A stretch of 64,000 nucleotides of DNA from Dermatophagoides farinae (lineage: Eukaryota; Arthropoda; Arachnida; Sarcoptiformes; Pyroglyphidae). Positions 11,178-27,017 of this stretch are shown here, one piece after another (position 1 is the first letter of the stretch; each line of letters begins with the position of its first letter). Position numbers and translations under genes: made by a program. The notes below the pieces were generated by a model. The model was not told the origin of the DNA and did not search any database. It was given only the letters and a program-made list of their open reading frames with translations. The stretch is taken from positions 3,665,001 to 3,729,000 of the forward strand of contig NC_134684.1 of the NCBI RefSeq assembly GCF_024713945.1, in the 5' to 3' direction.

Positions 11178-12134
11178 TTCTGTCTTTCTCTCAACGCTAA
11201 ACATCATCATCATCATTATTCGCCGCCATACCATCATCATCATCATTCATATATTCCACGTCGAAAGGTATGTATTTGTTAATAATAATCATCATCGTCA
11301 TCATTATTATTAATCGTATGGTCCGTTTTTTCTCAATCCTTGTTTGTGTGTGTGTGTGGCTGCGTGTTTTCTTTTTTTGAAGTTTAAATATTCTTTAACA
11401 ATTGTTTTTTTCTTCTTTTTTTTCAATTATTATAAATAAACCGGCAACAGCGACGTATTATATTTATCAACACCCGATGTTGTAGCTAATTCAATTTTAT
11501 TTTTTTTTTGTTCAAATCAAATTTATTTCCCGTTATATTATATTGAACGGATATAATTAACAACAACAACAGCAAAAAAAAAACGATTCAAACTGGCCAA
11601 AATACGATTGCCTTTTTTCGGTGAAAAGCTTTTACGGATTATCATACAGTACGGTAAGTGTGGAAATGTTTTTTTTTTTTTTTTTTTGATTCTGTTTCGG
11701 TTTTTTTCCACATTATATTCCACATGTTGATTGGAATTTTTTTTTTGTTTGAATTTACCAATTAATTGCCAACGTGTCATATCTGAGTGCTGAGTTCATT
11801 TTTTTTTTTTTTTTTTTGTTCATCATAACACACTCAGCATTATAGATGGTGGATTCAATATATTTGCTTAAATTGCAGGATTTAATTTTTTTTTTCACCA
11901 TTAAAATGTCCAATCGCATGTGTAGTTGGCTAAGTAAATCATTATCATTTTTTTTAATAAAAAAAAATGATGATGATAAAATGCTCGATTGATTGATTAA
12001 TATCGATCGATCTTTTTTTTGTGTATTTGGTGACAAATTATCGTAGATTATATATAGATTCTCTCAAATCGACAATTGTCTATGTGTCGAATAATAACAC
12101 TTGTCCGAAGGTCATATGTCACCATTTTGATTTT

Positions 12135-12159
12135 TGTGTGTGTGTGTGTGTGTGTGTGT
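12135..12159. repeat. (TG)n microsatellite
   Basis: A 25-nt TG run inside the presumed vigilin leader intron. Confidence 0.85.
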
Positions 12160-12604
12160 ACCCATACCAAACGCGCTGGTGGTCAATTTCCAAATTAATA
12201 TTCTATTGAAAGTTTTTCTTTATATATTTATGCAATGGCCGCAACAAGTGCCATTTAATATAATTGTGGATCATTCAGCAAACAAGAGAGAGATATAGAA
12301 AGATGAAAATGATAGCAATACAAAAAAAAATATAAGCAAGCGAGCGCTAAATATATTTAGTAGCGAAAACACTCAATATTGTTGTGTTTGAGTACAAGTG
12401 AATTTTTTTTTTCAAGTCTCGATCCACACGTTGTATGTGTTTAATATAATATATAATATACCACTGCCACGAAAGCAACAAATGTGCAATGTGTGTGGGG
12501 ATATTATATGGCACACACGCATACAAAAACGTTAAAAATGTATCCACCACCACCACCATATAACAAAATTCGGCAACAAAAATCATCATCATCATTCAAT
12601 GATT

Positions 12605-12627
12605 AAAAAAAAAAAAAAAAAAAAAAA
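12605..12627. repeat. Poly(A) homopolymer, 23 nt
   Basis: A run of 23 A with no flanking target-site duplication or tail-bearing element that I can recognise. It is treated as a simple repeat. Confidence 0.85.
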
Positions 12628-13501
12628 GAACCACGTCGCGATTATAATGATGATGATGATATGATGTCTGTATTTTTATAACCAATAACCATTGATGATG
12701 ATGATGATGATATTGCTTATATGACAGATTTTTTTGTTATCTTTTTTTTAAAAAAAAATTATTATTTTATCGAGTGTGTGTGTCTTTTTTTTCATAATTT
12801 TTTTTTCTTCATTTCATCTCTATACATACAATTTTTGATGATTAAAATTAGTCTTCAATTGAATGATGATTTGTTGGCAATTGTTGTTGTTTTGGGATAG
12901 CCACCATCATCATCATCACCACCACCACCACCACCAGTGCTCCTTTTTTTTGTCTCTCTACCACCAGGTTTAAAAATATGGTTTTGTATTTTTTGTGTTC
13001 AATAATAAATTCTTACTTTTTGGTTTCATCAATGTTTTATTGTTATTAATTTTTTTTCCATTATCTTTTTTTTGTCTCTTTATTATTATTCCATAAAAAA
13101 ACCAACAGATTTCGTACTGTGAACAATTGGCCCGATTACTGGAAACCCCCCTATATTGAATGAAAATATATTTTATTATATGATGATGATTTTCTGAATC
13201 TGAATTTTTGTTGCTGTTGTTTTTTTTTCTTTGCTATTTATATATTTACAAACGTGGAAATTTTTTCTTTTTTTTAATTGGAAAACCGAAAACAAATCAA
13301 CAAATTTTTTGAATTTGCATCAAAAAAAAACAAACAACTGATATTAGTAACCTCATTTTATTTCGATTTTTTTTATGTGTGTGTGTGTGTCTCTGTGTGT
13401 TGTGTTTGAAAACAAAACAAAAGAAAATTTATCTTGAAGATATTCACTCTTTATTTATATTTACATTTGGATATTCGTTGGTTTGACCAAATTGAATAAT
13501 A

Positions 13502-16500
13502 ATGATGGCTGAAATGGATGGAACTGAAATTGTGAATGAAAATATTCAATTAAATGGTGGTGGTGATTCATCGCCTGTAGTAGCAACAACAACAACAACA
13601 TCAACGTCCATTGAACACGCAATGAATGGCCTTAATGATGATGTAGTTGATTCATCATGTTCTACATCATCGGATAATATGAAGGATCCAAATTCAACAA
13701 TGATGACGACAACATCAAACAACAACAACAACAACAACAAGAAACAATCGGCGCCAAATTATGATGATATATTTCCCGCTTTGCCGATGGGCGGTGGTCC
13801 ATTAGCCGGTCCATTCAATATGTCATCAACATCAACATCGTCATCACCAATGATGATGCATCCGTCCACTGCCATTGGAATAACAACGCATCAGGCAGGA
13901 CCGAAAATACCATCAAGTACAGCTAATCGTGTGTATCGTGTTTTACCCGAAGAGCTTCGTTATCGTGATTTGAATCGTCGTCATGAAGAACTATCAAGAA
14001 TTTGTGCCGATATTATGGCTAAAACGCAAACCAAAATTCAGTTGACTCATTCAAAAGATGGTACATTAACGTTTTTGTTATCAGGCAAACAAGAAGCCAT
14101 CGATATGGCACAACGAATGTTGGCAAATGAATTTCAAGCACAAACGGTTCATAATTTGTCCATACCAAAAGAACATCATCGATTGATACTTGGAAAAGCT
14201 GGTAAAAAATTGATGGATCTTGAACAGGCTACACAAACAAAAATTCAGATACCGAAACAAGATGAAAAATCTGATGTCATCCGGATAACTGGTACACGTG
14301 AAGCAATCGATAAGGCTGTACATGAAATCAAATCAACTTCAAATGAAGCCTATTCCCGTTCTATTGAACGTATCAATGTGCCTAAAATTTATCATCCATT
14401 CATTTTTGGTCCATTCGGACGAATGTTGGATCAAATCCAGAAAGAAACAGGCGCCAAAGTCAATGTACCACCACCATCGGTGGTCAAAGATGAGATTACC
14501 ATAACCGGTGAACGAAACAGTGTTCTTATGGCATTGGACCGAGTCAAGACAATTTATGAAGAAAAACTACGACGTTGTCAATCGGTATCGATTGAGGTGA
14601 AAAAAACACAACATAAATATATTTTCGGTCCGAAAGGTAATACATTGAATGAAATTATGGAACAAACCGGTGTTTCCGTTGAAATGCCTGCATCAGATTC
14701 GCCGATCGAAACTATTGTTCTTCGTGGTGAGGGGGAAAAATTAGCCAATGCTTTGGCTGTACTTTACCAGAAAGCTCATTCAGAGACGGAAGATGAGATA
14801 ATCGTACCGGGCTGGATTCATCGACACATTCTCGGACCGAAAGGATCGAAATTTCAGGAATTGTCACAGGAATTTCCAAAAGTTAATGTTAGCTTCGAAA
14901 CAGACGATAATCGAATTAAAATGAGCGGCCCAATTGCTGATGTACAAAAAGCAGCTCAACTAATTCAGCAACGTGCAAAAGAAATTGCCTCTCAATATTC
15001 TGTAACCGAAATCAAAGTTTCCGATCCGAATCATATCAAATTTATTGTCGGTAAAAATGGTGCAACACTTCGACAAATTCGTGAAGAAACAAAAGCAACC
15101 ATACAGGTTATTGGCAATGATTCGTCCGTCAATAATAATGGAAAAAATTCGAATAATAAAAGTGCAAATGCTGGCCATCAATTTGTTCGTATTGAAGGTA
15201 CACCGGAATCGGTAGCCAAAGCTAAACATGAATTGGAAACCTTGCTTCGAAAATTGGAAAATGAAGTTACCTATGAATTGACAATTGAACGACGTTTCTA
15301 TGGGCATATTATTGGTTCAAAAGGAGAAAAAATTCGAGATATTCGAGCAAAATTCAATCAGGTTAGTATGATGTGAATTACAATGTATAATGATTCATTA
15401 ATTGATTTCGTGTGTTTGAAATAAAAAGGTTACGATCAATTTTCCGGAACAAAATGGACACAGTGAAAAAGTAATAATTCGTGGTGCCAAACAGGATGCT
15501 GAACCATGTTATAAATATTTATCAAAATTGAATCAAGAACTTCTTGTTAATAATTATCGTTTTGAAGTGCCTATTCTCAAACAATTATTACAATTTCAAG
15601 GAAAAGATTCAATCAAAAAGGTAATCAATTTTGTTGTTGCTATTTGACAAAATAGAATAATCATCCATGTTTTGTATAGATTCGCGAAGATCTTGGAGTT
15701 CGAATGGATGTGCAAAATGATAGCGACATGATTGTGATCACTGGACCTAAAGATAAAGTGGAAAAAGCACATGAACGAATTCAGACCCTTCAGAATAGCC
15801 TTTCGGATATGAATCAAGTGGACATTATAATTCCGAGTAAAATTCACAATTATATTCTTGGATCAAAAGGTCGTAACATTCGAAACATAATGAATGAATG
15901 TGGTGGAGATGTTATCATAACATTCCCACCGGAAGGATCTGGTTCGGATCGTGTTACAATTCGTGGAGCAAAAGATGCCGTACAAAAAGCAAAACAACTA
16001 TTGGTCGAAATGTCGAATGATTTTCAGACAAACAATTATAGTGAAGAATTAAAAGTTCGTGTTGAACATCATCGTTATTTGATTGGCAAGAATGGCTGGA
16101 ATATCAATAAACTTCGTGAACAGACAAATAATGTAAGAGTACAATTTTCATCAGATTCAAACAACCAAACAAATGATTCTGATCGAGTGGTGATCATCGG
16201 AAAGAAAGAAGATGTCCACAAAGCAAGAGCTATACTTGAAGCTAAAATCAAAGAATTGGAAAAAATAGCCGAACTTGAAATGCAAGTTGATCCAAAATAT
16301 CGTCATCTATTTGTATCCAAAAGTGCAGCCCTTTGTAAACAACTTTACGATGAATTTGGTGGTGTCAATGTTAGTTTTCCACCACAATCGGACAAGAATA
16401 ATAATTGTATCACATTGAAAGGTCCAAAAGAATGTCTTGAAGCTGTTCGGCAACGAATTTTCGAAATTATTTCTGATTTTGATGCTCAAGAAACGATTGA

Positions 16501-17982
16501 AGTGGAAATTGATGCTCAACATCATCGTCATCTATTGGGTACACGACTTAATCGAATTCAGTCGCTTCAACAGGAATATGATGTTCGAATTAAATTTCCA
16601 GCGCGACCAAACCGTTCGGATAATAATAATAGCAACAATGATGGCGAAGAGATTGTAGCCGATAATAAAGCCAATATTGTTACCATAACTGGTCGCCGTG
16701 AAAACTGTGAAAAAGCTAAACAAGAATTGTTGGAATTAGTACCCATTTCAATCGAGATTAGCATTCCTTTTGAATTCCACCGTTTTATTATTGGCCAAAA
16801 AGGTGTTGAAGTACGTGATCTAATGGAAAAATATAATGTGAATATTCGTGTTCCACAACCGGCCGAGAAATCAGATATCATTGTTGTCACTGGAAATCGA
16901 ACAAATGTGGAGAATGCACGAAAAGCATTGCAAGAAAAATTGATAAAATTGGAAGAAGAAAAGGCCGATCGAGAAGCTCGTAGCTATCAGGTTACCGTAC
17001 AAGTTGATCCAATCTATCATCCAAAGATTATTGGCAAACGTGGTGTTGTCATTACATCGATTCGTAAAAATTTTAATGTTCAGATTCAAGTACCAGAAGC
17101 GAATAGAAATAATAATAATGATAACCAGAACAATGGTGGCAATCAACAACAACCAACAACCCAAACAAACGATACGATCACGATCATTGGTTATGAGGAG
17201 AATGCACAAAAAGCTAAGGAACATATTTTGAAATTGATTCAAGAGCTGAAAGATATGGTCACTGAAGAGGTAATGATCGATAGTCGATTACATCCACGGC
17301 TGATTGGATCGCGCGGAAGATCGATCAAAACTATAATGAGTCAATTCAAAGTGGATATCCGATTCCCTAAAGTACAGAATGGTGAAAATCCAGATGCAGT
17401 GACCATTAGCGGAGCCAAAGACAATGTTGAAGAATGTAAAGAACATTTATTAGAATTGGCCGATAATTACGTGAGTGTTTTTTTTTATTTTTCATTTAAT
17501 TTGCATTGTGTTTAATCACTATTTATATTCATATGTGTTAGCTTGATGACATGGATGTCCAATATCAATTACCGGCTGATCACGAATTTCGACTGAATTT
17601 TGATGATTTATCTTCATCTGGTGTTGTGAAAGAATCAAACAAAGGTTTTGTTGTACGCGGTGCACCTTGGGAAAAAAAGACTGCACGTAGTGGTGGTGGT
17701 GGTGGCGGTGGTAATAATAATAATAATCAATCGCCTGGATCACGGCAACAATTTCGTGGTGTTGATACATCAAGTGCACAAGATTTTCCTGCATTTGGTG
17801 GCCCAAATGATGACTTGATTAACAGCGCAACAAAAATGAATAAAAATAATACAATGGAGAATAGTGAGAATATACCCATGAATGGCGGTACAACTATGGT
17901 TGGCGATAAAAATGGTGATACAACAACAACAACAACAACCAACATTGAGCAACCTGTTGTTTGGGGTCCAAAACGAAACTGA
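13502..17982 (+). CDS. HDLBP: Vigilin, multi-KH-domain RNA-binding protein
   Basis: Vigilin (Drosophila Dp1, vertebrate HDLBP) binds many mRNAs, associates with ER-bound ribosomes and is also linked to heterochromatin. Exons 13502-15361, 15429-15620, 15680-17470 and 17542-17982, all joined in phase 0 by introns of 59-71 nt, give 1427 residues; human has 1268. After a Ser/Thr/Asn-rich N-terminus of about 150 residues I count 15 KH modules. Most keep the GxxG loop (GKAG, GPFG, GPKG, GKNG, GSKG, GQKG, GKRG, GSRG). Modules 1, 8, 11 and 12 have degenerate loops, as in known vigilins. The C-terminal tail has the family marks FVVRGAPW and WGPKR. Two adjacent ATG codons open the frame; the first is used here. 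Poly(A) signal at 18045-18050. Confidence 0.95.
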
Positions 17983-18586
17983 TTTTATATATCCGAATTT
18001 GAAACAAACAAACACACACAGCCAATTGAGTAATCAGCCAACAAAATAAATAATCAGCCGTTATATATGTTTCCATAGATCGATGACTGACCGAAACAAC
18101 AACAACAACAATAATAATAAAAAACATCATACAAACAAACAACCCGAGCCACAGCAATAATAAATTTATTTTTTCAGATATATTTCTTATATAATAATTA
18201 TTTTATAGTTTTATATTTACTTATATATTTTTCATTTATTTGATGATGAATCTAAATGATGATGATTTTGGAATAAATGAATAAGAATAATTATACAAAC
18301 GGAATTTTTCATTTTCAATTCGCTCGCCATCCGCCCATTAAACTCAAATTATTTTTTTTGTTGTTGTTGTTGTTGTGAAATTGATGAAACACTGATTTAT
18401 TTATTTAGTTCACACAGGAATGATAATGATAAATGATGATAAAATTAAACAAATAGAACAAAACAAAACAAAAAAAACAAACAAACAAACAAACGATAAA
18501 CACCAGGTAAACATGCAAACTATTCGACTTTGTTTGTATATCGAATGTAAAATTGATGATAAAAATTGATAATAATTAGGTCAAAA
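17983..18586. other. Convergent 3' region between vigilin and WDR7
   Basis: Contains the 3'UTRs of the two tail-to-tail genes: AATAAA for vigilin at 18045-18050 and, on the minus strand, AATAAA for WDR7 at about 18396-18401. The rest is AT-rich simple sequence with (ACAA)n and (GTT)n runs. Confidence 0.55.
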
Positions 18587-24027
<5,441 letters not shown>

Positions 24028-24499
24028 TCAATCTACAGTGGATTATGATTAGGAATGATCAAACTAACTGGGAAAAATAAATGAAAAAATTCAATGTAAA
24101 GTCAATTTGAATCATCTAATAATGATTCGATGATTAATAGAAAAAATCCCACAACATAATTATAATAATAATCGATGATTAAATGATGATGATATCAACA
24201 ATAACATCGCAATAATCAACAAACAAACAAAAATTTCTCAAAATTTATATTATATGTTGATGATAGACATTTGCAGCTGACAGATCAATATGAGCAACAT
24301 TTTAAGTAACGCCCATTAGTACCAATAGATGACGCCAAAAATATAAGGTCAAATGTCCATATTAATATTCTGTATGATTCTTTATCATTATAAATGACGC
24401 GGGCGCAATCGATTCTGTTATATACTACTCATAAAAATCCGAATCAAGATATCCCCACTAATTTTTGAAAAATGATTCATTTTTTCCATGGTCAAATGT

Positions 24500-24544
24500 A
24501 AAAAACACAACGCCTTAAATTAAAAAAACACAACGCCTTGAATT
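24500..24544. repeat. Two-copy tandem repeat (22/23 bp)
   Basis: Two adjacent copies built on the core ACACAACGCCTT followed by AAATT or GAATT; copy 1 is about 24500-24521 and copy 2 24522-24544. They differ by one substitution and one A in the leading A run. The repeat lies 50 bp beyond the tRNA terminator. Confidence 0.75.
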
Positions 24545-24590
24545 CTAGAATGAATTCTGGATTCTCCAATTGGATTTAGGTTATTAGGGC

Positions 24591-24596
24591 AAAAAA
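24591..24596 (-). terminator. RNA polymerase III terminator of tRNA-Glu
   Basis: On the minus strand this is a run of six T four bases after the tRNA 3' end, the standard Pol III stop. Confidence 0.85.
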
Positions 24597-24600
24597 GGAA

Positions 24601-24695
24601 CTCCGATGCCGGGAATCGAACCCGGACCGCCTGGGAACTCTTAATTGGCATACATTTTTGAAAGCCAGAAATCCTAACCATTAGACCACATCGGA
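24601..24695 (-). tRNA. tRNA-Glu (anticodon UUC) with a 23-nt intron
   Basis: Minus-strand tRNA with a perfect 7-bp acceptor stem (TCCGATG with CATCGGA) and discriminator G at 24601. The A box region is TGGTCTAATGGTTAGG and the B box GGTTCGATTCC. Five anticodon-stem pairs (TCTGG with CCAGG, one G-U) close a loop with TTC at positions 34-36. The 5' half is 37 nt and ends at A37, and the 3' half starts at C38. The 23 nt between them (AAAATG...GAGTT) occupy the canonical 37/38 intron position. Mature length is 72 nt before CCA. The body matches eukaryotic tRNA-Glu closely, including the conserved D-arm and T-arm. Confidence 0.93.
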
Positions 24696-25090
24696 ATAGA
24701 CCGGAAGTTGACAACATCTGTCATCAACGCCGCAATTAACCAAGTTAACATGAATACTAGAAAAGACCGATGCTGGCAGTTTCGAATGAAAATACAAGAT
24801 TTGCAAACAATCAGTTGGATCTTTTTTTTTTGAAGATAAATTTTGGGTGTATGTGGTTAAAATTGTGACACAAAAATCATTAACCAAGAGACGGCTATTT
24901 TAATGCCATTTGATTTTAATTAAAATTACCAAATATTTATAGTATATAAATAATATAAAATAAAACAAAATATATTATAATGTATTTTGATCGGAAATTG
25001 GAAACATCGGAAATTGGATAGGGAAAATGATCACTTCATCGGAATTTGGTGGATTTGTCAAATTGCTAACAAAAAACGATGAAAGTTTTG

Positions 25091-25121
25091 CTTCGTAACG
25101 TTCTCTTTGAACGGAACGAAG
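25091..25121. repeat. Imperfect inverted repeat (hairpin)
   Basis: The arms CTTCGTAACGTTC and GAACGGAACGAAG (13 nt each, two mismatches) flank a 5-nt loop. It is the strongest short stem in this spacer. Function unknown. Confidence 0.6.
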
Positions 25122-25218
25122 AAAAAACAGCGGGTCACGTGTAAAATGTTTTCGTTTTGTTTTTGTGAAATTATTTTATTTGTGTTTTTCTAAAATAAAT
25201 GTCTGTCCCAAAAGCTAA

Positions 25219-25371
25219 CCATTTTTGAAAAGAAATAATGAATATTTTCCAGCTACAATATCTCAGATTCATGTTGAATCAGCATTAAGAAATGCTACAA
25301 AACATAGGATGTTGCGATTTCTTTTAACATCAAGACCTAATTGGCCAAAATCATTAAGGCACCAGAAATAA
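25219..25371 (+). other. Short open stretch of unknown origin, possible gene remnant
   Basis: Fifty codons without a stop and with an amino-acid mix unlike the surrounding low-complexity DNA (for example HVESALRNATKHRMLRFLL, then TSRPNWPKS). There is no ATG near its start and no good splice signals flank it. It could be a decayed exon or chance; I do not recognise a family. Confidence 0.2.
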
Positions 25372-26521
25372 ATCTCTCAATTATTGGTTATTGATGAACT
25401 ATGTAAACATCCATAAGATATGATATCATTCCCGGTGATAATTCATTTAAAAATTTATCAATTTTCGACATTATAACAAGAACGTGTTCTATGCCATCAA
25501 TGTGAAACATAGTTTTGACACTTTTAACATTGTGAATTTATGTTTTCGTTTATTCGTCTTTCGTTTTCGGTTAAGAATTCGTTTTCAATTTGCAATATCA
25601 ATCGTGTCGCGACATAACAACGTTACGATCACACAATAAGCTTTATTTCAATTTTACAAAAACGACTTTATATTCAATGAATTACAAAAACCAATTAAAA
25701 ATATCAACTGACAATTCAACACTTCATGTGTTGACTTTTTCTACTCGCCGTCGGCGGCGTTCCAGTCATTAACCATTACAATATAGAAAAATTTCGATCA
25801 AATCTTATGGATGTTATTTATTCATGGACAAAAGGAAAATCATTTTCTGAAATATATTGTTATAACTACCCTCGCAACTATAACCTCACGTCACTTTTGT
25901 AAAATTTTTTTTTCTTTTTTTTCCTTTGCTATTATTATTGTCATTATTTCATTGTTTTTTTTTATCTTTATTTTTTTTGCTCTTTTTATTTTTTATTTTT
26001 TTTCTTTTCTCTTTCTTTTTTTATTTTTGTACTATCATTATTATTATCTTTCTTCATTGATGTACCTCTAGCGTATTTTTCTAATTCTAGAGGTTTTTTT
26101 CCAAATAAAATCATTATTATATTATTATCATATATATTGTTATTAATGTAATGATAACAAAACAATGATATAATTTGTGGATGGGATTCATTCATTCATT
26201 CTGGATCTGAATCACTATGATCTTTAATCATTTTTTCTTTTTTTTAATCATATCCATATTGGATACAATTTTTTTCCATTCATCCATAGATAAACTGATG
26301 CCTTTTTTTTCCTGGTTTTTGTTTATCACCATCTTCATTACGTAACCGGCTGTTTTCAGTCTTGGTCTGTTTTCTGCCTTGGCTATTTCCAATTTGGCTA
26401 TTCTAACCAGCAACCGGTTTAATTTGGAAATTTAAAAAGAAAAAATTCAAAGCACCTGCCATCTATCGTGGGCCGGCGATTATTTTTTTTTGTTTTGGCT
26501 CATAATAACTAAAATACACAA

Positions 26522-26578
26522 CATCAGCAAGCATGGTATTCAATATTGAGATTGAATTGAATCGGCATGCTGCTGATG
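26522..26578. repeat. Inverted repeat with 30-nt loop
   Basis: CATCAGCAAGCATG (26522-26535) and CATGCTGCTGATG (26566-26578) are complementary apart from one extra base in the left arm. They lie 440 bp upstream of the SND1 start codon. Confidence 0.6.
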
Positions 26579-27017
26579 CCACATCATCAAAGAACATCGA
26601 CCTATTTGTGTGTGTGTGTGTATGTTTTTCTCATTCAAGAAAAAAAACAGCATCAGACATCCAAAGCCAACTCAGCATTTCATTTGAAGATTGAGCAGAA
26701 GAAGAAGAAAATTTTTTTCTTTCAACTTTTTTTTTATTATTATTTGTTCAAATCTTCGATATCATCATCATCATCAAATTTAAATTGATAATAATTACTG
26801 TGTTTGATTAGTTTGAACAAAACAAGTGAGCCATTTGTATATTCGACAAAGTTATCGCAATATATCCATCAATCGACACACACACACACACGCACACATA
26901 CACGCAAACGATTGATTCGTTCATTGAATTTTCTTGTTTGTGTTTTTTTTTCTGTCTACAATTCTCAAATTCTGAATTCTGAATAATAGAAAAAATAGAT
27001 TTTATCGTTAAACAAAA

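Larger units (their letters stand above)
8969..13501. other. METTL4 3' flank and long upstream/leader region of vigilin
   Basis: 4.5 kb with no credible coding exon. The first 800 bp are the METTL4 3' flank, with a probable AATAAA near 9077. A TATA-like TTATATAAG lies at 9945-9953. From about 9,800 to 11,270 the sequence is less AT-biased and rich in CA/AC dinucleotides, like other mite 5' leaders. It ends at a good 5' splice site (AAAG|GTATGT, exon end 11267). A matching 3' splice site ACCAACAG ends at 13108, giving a possible leader intron of 1.84 kb before the vigilin start codon. (GA)n, (CT)n, (TG)n and a 23-nt A run are also here. The leader exon is an inference from splice-site quality. 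Confidence 0.4.
24696..27017. other. Spacer between tRNA-Glu and SND1
   Basis: 2.3 kb without a recognisable complete gene. It includes three spaced copies of a motif like ATCGGAAATTGGA (about 24990-25052), an imperfect hairpin at 25091-25121, a 50-codon open stretch at 25219-25371, a GC-rich CGCCGTCGGCGG patch near 25746, long T/C-rich tracts at 25910-26030 and an inverted repeat at 26522-26578. The SND1 promoter and leader should lie in the last few hundred bases. Confidence 0.45.

Noticed and set aside
12605-12627. A-run as the tail of a LINE or SINE
   Set aside because: No upstream element body, Pol III boxes or target-site duplication; homopolymer runs are ubiquitous in this window.
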